DNA of 64,000 bases from Atherix ibis (lineage: Eukaryota > Arthropoda > Insecta > Diptera > Athericidae), in the NCBI GenBank assembly GCA_958298945.1, contig OY282608.1, positions 82,012,806 to 82,076,805 of the forward strand. The letters run 5' to 3'. Within the stretch, counting starts at the first letter, position 1. Every line of letters starts with the position of its first letter. Both the position numbers and the translations under genes were made by a program. The notes under the pieces were generated by a model. That model was given only the letters and a program-made list of their open reading frames with translations. It searched no databases and was not told where the DNA came from. Positions 57,400 through 64,000 of the stretch are shown here, piece by piece.

Positions 57400-60300
57400 C
57401 AAACGAACAAACCAACACACAAACAAACGAATAAACCAACAAACCAACAAACCAAGTAACCAACAAACCAACAAGCCAGCAAACGAACAAACCAACAAAC
57501 GAACAAACGAATAAACGAACAAACCAACAAACCAACAAGCCAACAAACCAACAAACCAACAAACGAACAAACCAACAAACCAACAAACCAACAAACAAAC
57601 AAGCCAATAAGCCAACAAACCAATAAGCCAACAAACCAACAAACCTACAAGCCAACTAACCAACAAGTCAACAAACCAACAAAGCAACAAGCCAACAAGC
57701 CAACAAACCAACAACCCAACAAACCAACAAACCAACAAACCAACAAACCAACAAACCAACAAACAAACAAGCCAACAAGCCAACAAACCAACAAACCAAC
57801 AAACCAACAAACGAACAAAGCAACAAACCAACAAACAAACAAACCAACAAACAAACAAACCAACAAACCAACAAACCAACAAACCAACAAACCAACAAAC
57901 CAACAAACCAACAAATCAACAAACCAACAAACCAACAAACCAACAAACCAACAAGCCAACAACCCAAAAAACCAACAAACCAACAAATCAACAAGCCAAC
58001 AAGCCACCAAATCAACAAGCTAACAAATCAACAAGCCAACAAACCAACAAACCAACAAACCAACAAACCAACAAACCAAAAAACCAACAACCGAACAAAC
58101 CAACAAACCAACAAGCTAACAAACGAACAAACAAACAAACAAACAAACAAACAAGCCAACAAACGAACAAACCAACAAACCAACAAACCAACAAACCAAC
58201 AGACCAACAAACAAAAAAAGAACAAACCAACAAACCAACAAACCAACAAACCAACAAGCCAATAAACCAACAAACCAACAAAACAACAAACCAACAAACC
58301 AACAAGCCAACAAACCAAAAAACCAACAAACCAACAAACCAACAAACCAACAAACCAACAAACCAACAAACCAACACACCAACAAACGAATAAACCAACA
58401 AACCAACAAACCAAGTAACCAACAAACCAACAAGCCAGCAAACGACCAAACCAACAAACGAACAAACGAACAAACGAACAAACCAACAAACCAACAATCC
58501 AACAAACCAACAAACCAACAAACGAACAAACCAACAAACCAACAAACAAACAAGCCAAAAAGCAAACAAACCAATAAGCCAACAAACCAAGAAACCTACA
58601 AGCCAACAAACCAACAAGTCAACAAACCAACAAAGCAACAAGCCAACAAGCCAACAAACCAACAACCCAACAAACCAACAAACCAAACGAACAAACCAAC
58701 AAACCAACAAACGAATAAACCAACCAACGAACAAACCAACAAAACAACAAGCCAACAAACGAACAAACCAACAAACAAACAAACGAACAAGCCAACAAAC
58801 CAACAAACCAACAAACCAACAAACCAACAAACCAACAAATCAACAAACCAGCAAACGAAAAAACCAACAAACCAAAAAACCAACAAACCAACAAACCAAC
58901 AAACCAACAAGCCAACAAGCCAACAAACAAACAGACCAACAAACCAACAAACTAACAAACCAACAAGCCAACAAACGAACAAACCAATAAACCAACAAAC
59001 CAACAAACCAACAAACCCACAAGCCAACAAACCAACAAACCAACAAACCAATAAACCAACAAACCAACAAACAGACAAACCAACAAACCAACAAACCAAC
59101 AAACCAACAAACCAACAAACCAACAAACGAACAAACCAACACACAAACAAACGAATAAACCAACAAACCAACAAACCAAGTAACCAACAAACCAACAAGC
59201 CAGCAAACGAACAAACCAACAAACGAACAAACGAATAAACCAACCAACGAACAAACCAACAAGCCAACAAACCAACAAACCAACAAACGAACAAACCAAC
59301 AAACCAACAAACCAACAAACAAACAAGCCAATAAGCCAACAAACCAATAAGCCAACAAACCAACAAACCTACAAGCCAACTAACCAACAAGTCAACAAAC
59401 CAACAAAGCAACAAGCCAACAAGCCAACAAACCAACAACCCAACAAACCAACAAACCAACAAACCAACAAACCAACAAACCAACAAACAAACAAGCCAAC
59501 AAGCCAACAAACCAACAAACCAACAAACCAACAAACGAACAAAGCAACAAACCAACAAACAAACAAACCAACAAACAAACAAACCAACAAACCAACAAAC
59601 CAACAAACCAACAAACCAACAAACCAACAAACCAACAAATCAACAAACCAACAAACCAACAAACCAACAAACCAACAAGCCAACAACCCAAAAAACCAAC
59701 AAACCAACAAATCAACAAGCCAACAAGCCATCAAATCAACAAGCTAACAAATCAACCAGCCAACAAACCAACAAACCAACAAACCAACAAACCAACAAAC
59801 CAAAAAACCAACAACCGAACAAACCAACAAACCAACAAGCTAACAAACGAACAAACAAACAAACAAACAAACAAACAAGCCAACAAACGAACAAACCAAC
59901 AAACCAACAAACCAACAAACCAACAGACCAACAAACAAAAAAAGAACAAACCAACAAACCAACAAACCAACAAACCAACAAGGCAATAAACCAACAAACC
60001 AACAAAACAACAAACCAACAAACCAACAAGCCAACAAACCAAAAAACCAACAAACCAACAAACCAACAAACCAACAAACCAACAAACCAACACACCAACA
60101 AACGAATAAACCAACAAACCAACAAACCAAGTAACCAACAAACCAACAAGCCAGCAAACGACCAAACCAACAAACGAACAAACGAACAAACGAACAAACC
60201 AACAAACCAACAATCCAACAAACCAACAAACCAACAAACGAACAAACCAACAAACCAACAAACAAACAAGCGAAAAAGCAAACAAACCAATAAGCCAACA

Positions 60301-61560
60301 AACCAAGAAACCTACAAGCCAACAAACCAACAAGTCAACAAACCAACAAATCAACAAGCCAACAAGCCAACAAACCAACAACCCAACAAACCAACAAACC
60401 AAACGAACAAACCAACAAACCAACAAACGAATAAACCAACCAACGAACAAACCAACAAAACAACAAGCCAACAAACGAACAAACCAACAAACAAACAAAC
60501 GAACAAGCCAACAAACCAACAAACCAACAAACCAACAAACCAACAAACCAACAAATCAACAAACCAGCAAACGAAAAAACCAACTAACCAACAAGTCAAC
60601 AAACCAACAAAGCAACAAGCCAACAAGCCAACAAACCAACAACCCAACAAACCAACAAACCAACAAACCAACAAACCAACAAACCAACAAACAAACAAGC
60701 CAACAAGCCAACAAACCAACAAACCAACAAACCAACAAACGAACAAAGTAACAAACCAACAAACAAACAAACCAACAAACAAACAAACCAACAAACCAAC
60801 AAACCAACAAACCAACAAACCAACAAACCAACAAACCAACAAATCAACAAACCAACAAACCAACAAACCAACAAACCAACAAGCCAACAACCCAAAAAAC
60901 CAACAAACCAACAAATCAACAAGCCAACAAGCCACCAAATCAACAAGCTAACAAATCAACAAGCCAACAAACCAACAAACCAACAAACCAACAAACCAAC
61001 AAACCAAAAAACCAACAACCGAACAAACCAACAAACCAACAAGCTAACAAACGAACAAACAAACAAACAAACAAACAAACAAGCCAACAAACGAACAAAC
61101 CAACAAACCAACAAACCAACAAACCAACAGACCAACAAACAAAAAAAGAACAAACCAACAAACCAACAAACCAACAAACCAACAAGCCAATAAACCAACA
61201 AACCAACAAAACAACAAACCAACAAACCAACAAGCCAACAAACCAAAAAACCAACAAACCAACAAACCAACAAACCAACAAACCAACAAACCAACAAACC
61301 AACACACCAACAAACGAATAAACCAACAAACCAACAAACCAAGTAACCAACAAACCAACAAGCCAGCAAACGACCAAACCAACAAACGAACAAACGAACA
61401 AACGAACAAACCAACAAACCAACAATCTAACAAACCAACAAACCAACAAACGAACAAACCAACAAACCAACAAACAAACAAGCCAAAAAGCAAACAAACC
61501 AATAAGCCAACAAACCAAGAAACCTACAAGCCAACAAACCAACAAGTCAACAAACCAACA
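57400..61560. repeat. 1716-1724 bp and 1204-1212 bp HOR copies
   Basis: CACACAAAC 57416/59140 and CCAACTAACC 57650/59374 are 1724 bp apart. The A-run ending before GAAC lies at 58220, 59944 and 61148 (1724, 1204). CCAAACGAAC lies at 58683, 60399 and 61611 (1716, 1212). The third copy is about 0.5 kb shorter and contains a chimeric junction near 60580. Confidence 0.85.
60565..60595. other. Chimeric HOR junction
   Basis: On the left, ACCAGCAAACGAAAAAACC matches the string seen near 58850 and 61777. On the right, CAACTAACCAACAAGTC matches the string seen at 51391, 57650 and 59374. In the full copies these two strings lie hundreds of bases apart. The join is seamless in the octamer, as expected for recombination between misaligned units. 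Confidence 0.8.
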
Positions 61561-62465
61561 AAGCAACAAGCCAACAAGCCAACAAACCAACAACCCAACA
61601 AACCAACAAACCAAACGAACAAACCAACTAACCAACAAACGAATAAACCAACCAACGAACAAACCAACAAAACAACAAGCCAACAAACGAACAAACCAAC
61701 AAACAAACAAACGAACAAGCCAACAAACCAACAAACCAACAAACCAACAAACCAACAAACCAACAAATCAACAAACCAGCAAACGAAAAAACCAACAAAC
61801 CAAAAAACCAACAAACCAACAAACCAACAAACCAACAAGCCAACAAGCCAACAAACAAACAGACCAACAAACCAACAAACTAACAAACCAACAAACCAAC
61901 AAACGAACAAACCAATAAACCAACAAACCAACAAACCAACAAACCCACAAGCCAACAAACCAACAAACCAACAAACCAATAAACCAACAAACCAACAAAC
62001 AGACAAACCAACAAACCAACAAACCAACAAACCAACAAACAGACAAACCAACAAACCAACAAACCAACAAACCAACAAACCAAGAAACCAACAAACCTAC
62101 AAGCCAACAAACCAACAAGTCAACAAACCAACAAAGCAACAAGCCAACAAGCCAACAAACCAACAACCCAACAAACCAACAAACCAACAAACGAATAAAC
62201 CAACCAACGAACAAACCAATAAACCAACAAACCAACAAACCAACAAACCAACGAGCCAACAAACCAACAAACCAAAAAACCAAACACCGAACAAACCAAC
62301 AAACCAATAAGCTAACAAACGAACAAACAAACAAATTAACAAACCAACAAACCAACAAACCAACAAACTAACAAGCCAACAAACGAAAAAACCAACAAAC
62401 CAACAAAGCAACAAACCAACAAACCAACCAACCAACAAACGAACAAACCAACAAACAAACGAACC

Positions 62466-62516
62466 AACAAACAAACAAACAAACAAACAAACAAACAAAC
62501 AAACAAACAAACAAAC
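62466..62516. repeat. Variable AAAC tract, 13 repeats
   Basis: Thirteen Cs at 4-bp spacing, then CCCATAA, 6627 bp from the tract ending at 55889. Confidence 0.93.
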
Positions 62517-63119
62517 CCATAAACCAACAAACCAACAAACCAACAAACCAACAAACCAACAAACCAACAAACCAGCAAACCAACAAGCCAACTAACCAAA
62601 AAACCAACAAACCAACAAACCAACAAACCAACAAACCAACAAACCAAAAAACGAACAAACCAACAAACCAACAAACCAACAAACCAACAAACCAACAAAC
62701 CAACAAGCCAATAAACCAACAAACCAACAAACCAACAAACCAACAAACCAACAAGCCAACAAACCAAAAAACCAATAAACCAACAAGCCAACAAACCAAC
62801 AAACTAACAAACCAACAAACCAACAAACGAATAAACCAACAAACCAACAAACCAACAAACCAACAAACCCACAAAACAACAAACCAACAAACCAACAAAC
62901 CAAGTAACCAACAAACCAACAAGCCAACAAACCAACAAACCAACAAACCAACAAACCAACAAACCAATAAACCAACAAACCAACAAACAGACAAACCAAC
63001 AAACCAACAAACCAACAAACCAACAAACAGACAAACCAACAAACCAACAAACCAACAAACCAGCAAACCAACAAACCAACAAACCAACAAACCAACAAAC
63101 CATGAAACCAACAAACCAA

Positions 63120-63145
63120 CAAACCAACAAGCCAAGTAACCAACA
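63120..63145. other. Chimeric HOR junction
   Basis: The left side follows the ATGAAACC context of 56475 (offset 6627). From CCAAGTAACC at 63132 the sequence follows 58411 onwards (offset 4721, for example CCAAACGAAC 58683/63404). In the three full copies ATGAAACC is followed by other units for several hundred bases, so this marks a switch between two HOR types. Confidence 0.8.
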
Positions 63146-64000
63146 AACCAACAAGCCAGCAAACGACCAAACCAACAAACGAACAAACGAACAAACGAAC
63201 AAACCAACAAACCAACAATCCAACAAACCAACAAACCAACAAACGAACAAACCAACAAACCAACAAACAAACAAGCCAAAAAGCAAACAAACCAATAAGC
63301 CAACAAACCAAGAAACCTACAAGCCAACAAACCAACAAGTCAACAAACCAACAAAGCAACAAGCCAACAAGCCAACAAACCAACAACCCAACAAACCAAC
63401 AAACCAAACGAACAAACCAACAAACCAACAAACGAATAAACCAACCAACGAACAAACCAACAAAACAACAAGCCAACAAACAAACAAACCAACAAACAAA
63501 CAAACGAACAAGCCAACAAACCAACAAACCAACAAACCAACAAACCAACAAACCAACAAACCAACAAATCAACAAACCAGCAAACGAAAAAACCAACAAA
63601 CCAAAAAACCAACAAACCAACAAACCAACAAACCAACAAGCCAACAAGCCAACAAACAAACAGACCAACAAACCAACAAACTAACAAACCAACAAACCAA
63701 CAAACGAACAAACCAATAAACCAACAAACCAACAAACCAACAAACCCACAAGCCAACAAACCAACAAACCAACAAACCAATAAACCAACAAACCAACAAA
63801 CAGACAAACCAACAAACCAACAAACCAACAAACCAACAAACCAACAAACCAACAAACCAACAAACGAACAAACCAACACACAAACAAACGAATAAACCAA
63901 CAAACCAACAAACCAAGTAACCAACAAACCAACAAGCCAGCAAACGAACAAACCAACAAACGAACAAACGAATAAACCAACCAACGAACAAACCAACAAG

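Larger units (their letters stand above)
49190..58400. repeat. 3.0-3.25-kb HOR, three copies
   Basis: Three long copies are marked by the AAAC tract plus ACCCAT (ending 49621, 52669, 55889), by ATGAAACC (50223, 53271, 56475), by CACACAAAC (51157, 54409, 57416) and by CCAACTAACC (51391, 54643, 57650). Copy length differs between markers (3048, 3204, 3252, 3007), because a 204-bp duplication lies in the second copy and tract lengths differ. The internal order is: AAAC tract, CCAAGTAACC, two CAGACAAACC units, ATGAAACC, CCACCAAATC, second AAAC tract, CACACAAAC, CCAACTAACC. Confidence 0.87.
45408..61085. repeat. Second, length-stable AAAC tract series
   Basis: After AAGCTAACAAACGAAC (AAGCTACCAAACGAAC in one copy) a second AAAC run begins in family F, with Cs starting at 45421, 47244, 50881, 51877, 53921, 54125, 55137, 57124, 58128, 59852 and 61056. 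Counting Cs at 4-bp spacing from the GAAC gives 6 in the first copy and 7 in all the others. It ends in either CGAA or CAAGCC depending on the HOR type. Confidence 0.88.
1..64000. repeat. 8-bp-unit satellite array, (ACCAACAA)n, spanning the whole window
   Basis: Every part of the window can be read as consecutive copies of ACCAACAA or one- to two-base variants of it, roughly 8,000 units. The + strand is A/C only apart from variants, and the complementary strand is correspondingly T/G only. The variants are not random: the same ordered strings of variants recur kilobases apart, which shows that blocks of many units were amplified together. Units of a length other than 8 are rare and recur at homologous positions. 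No stretch of even 50 bases looks like unique sequence, no segment is inverted, and both window edges lie inside the array. I do not recognise the unit as a named satellite. A biological role (centromere, heterochromatin, subtelomere or none) cannot be told from sequence. Assembly error in copy number is possible, but the variant patterns argue that the repeat itself is real. Confidence 0.98.
61560..64000. repeat. Right-edge block, mixed family F copies
   Basis: The order at 61.86-62.6 kb repeats that of 48.95-49.7 kb: two CAGACAAACC, CCTACAAGCC, CGAATAAACCAACC, AAAC tract, ACCCAT. 62.6-63.12 kb repeats 55.97-56.49 kb at offset 6627. 63.13-64.0 kb repeats 58.41-59.28 kb at offset 4721-4727. 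The array runs off the window in the middle of a copy. Confidence 0.82.

Noticed and set aside
1..64000. CRISPR array
   Set aside because: There are no 23-47-bp repeats separated by unique spacers. Everything between repeated strings is the same octamer, and no cas-like gene is present.
1..64000. Telomeric repeat tract
   Set aside because: The T/G strand has only GG pairs (TTTGTTGG), not the GGG or GGGG runs of common telomere repeats. The HOR structure and size are unlike a terminal telomere, and no subtelomeric boundary is visible. An unusual telomere-derived satellite cannot be excluded.
1..64000. Strong G-quadruplex or i-motif array
   Set aside because: Only two-base G or C runs recur, so canonical three-tetrad motifs are absent. 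I keep two-tetrad structures only as a possibility in the strand-asymmetry finding.
1..64000. Transposons, insertion sequences, att sites, terminators, tRNA or rRNA genes
   Set aside because: With almost no G or T on the + strand there are no inverted repeats or stem-loops, and no unique segment of any length in which such elements could sit.
1..64000. The array as a pure assembly or basecalling artefact
   Set aside because: Homopolymer or loop artefacts would not give ordered strings of diagnostic variants with exact offsets (1158, 2312, 3048, 6627 bp). Local copy-number errors remain possible, especially for the perfect 2450-bp pair.

Overview
The whole 64-kb window is a single uninterrupted tandem-repeat (satellite) array. 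The unit is the octamer ACCAACAA (complement TTGTTGGT). I found no unique sequence, no gene, no RNA gene, no mobile element and no inverted segment. The array is already in progress at base 1 and still running at base 64000, so neither edge is visible and the true array is longer. The + strand is almost only A and C (the unit is 5 A and 3 C); G and T occur only in unit variants. The commonest variants by eye are GCCAACAA, ACGAACAA, ACCAATAA, ACCAAAAA, ACAAACAA, ACTAACAA, ACCAGCAA, ACCAAGAA, ACCCACAA and ATCAACAA.

The organism cannot be identified from this sequence. Zero coding capacity over 64 kb with layered higher-order repeats is what established knowledge associates with eukaryotic satellite DNA (heterochromatin, pericentromere, subtelomere or B/sex chromosome). 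Very long short-unit arrays can also occur on prokaryotic replicons or extrachromosomal elements, so the domain of life stays open.

The information in the window lies in the order of the variant units. Read this way the array is a mosaic of higher-order repeats (HORs). 1-16.6 kb: family A, marked by a conserved module of about 105 bp ending in the 7-mer GCTACAA (11 copies) and by GGAC markers (10 copies), with a 2295/2312-bp duplication at its right end. 16.0-18.2 kb: short in-register duplications of 224, 152 and 136 bp. 17.0-24.3 kb: family C, with TTAAC markers and periods near 1.48 kb and 1158 bp. 24.5-42.3 kb: family D, with 2.2-kb repeats, an apparently perfect 2450-bp tandem duplication (31.6-36.5 kb) and related segments offset by 3734, 4234, 6892 and 10642 bp. 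42.6-45 kb: a 1077-bp repeat. 45.3-64 kb: family F, with an 893-bp duplication, three copies of a 3.0-3.25-kb HOR, then 1.72/1.20-kb copies and chimeric junctions near 60.58 and 63.13 kb.

Nested inside the HORs are pure AAAC tetranucleotide tracts. One, always directly before ACCCAT, varies from 6 to 13 repeats between copies; a second, after AAGCTAACAAACGAAC, is almost fixed at 7. Because the unit is 8 bp, every reading frame of a strand encodes the same octapeptide (KPTNQQTN on +, LLVCWFVG on -). This produces hundreds of long overlapping open frames in all six frames, which I reject as genes. No gene-based system is present; what deserves attention is the satellite's structure and mode of evolution.
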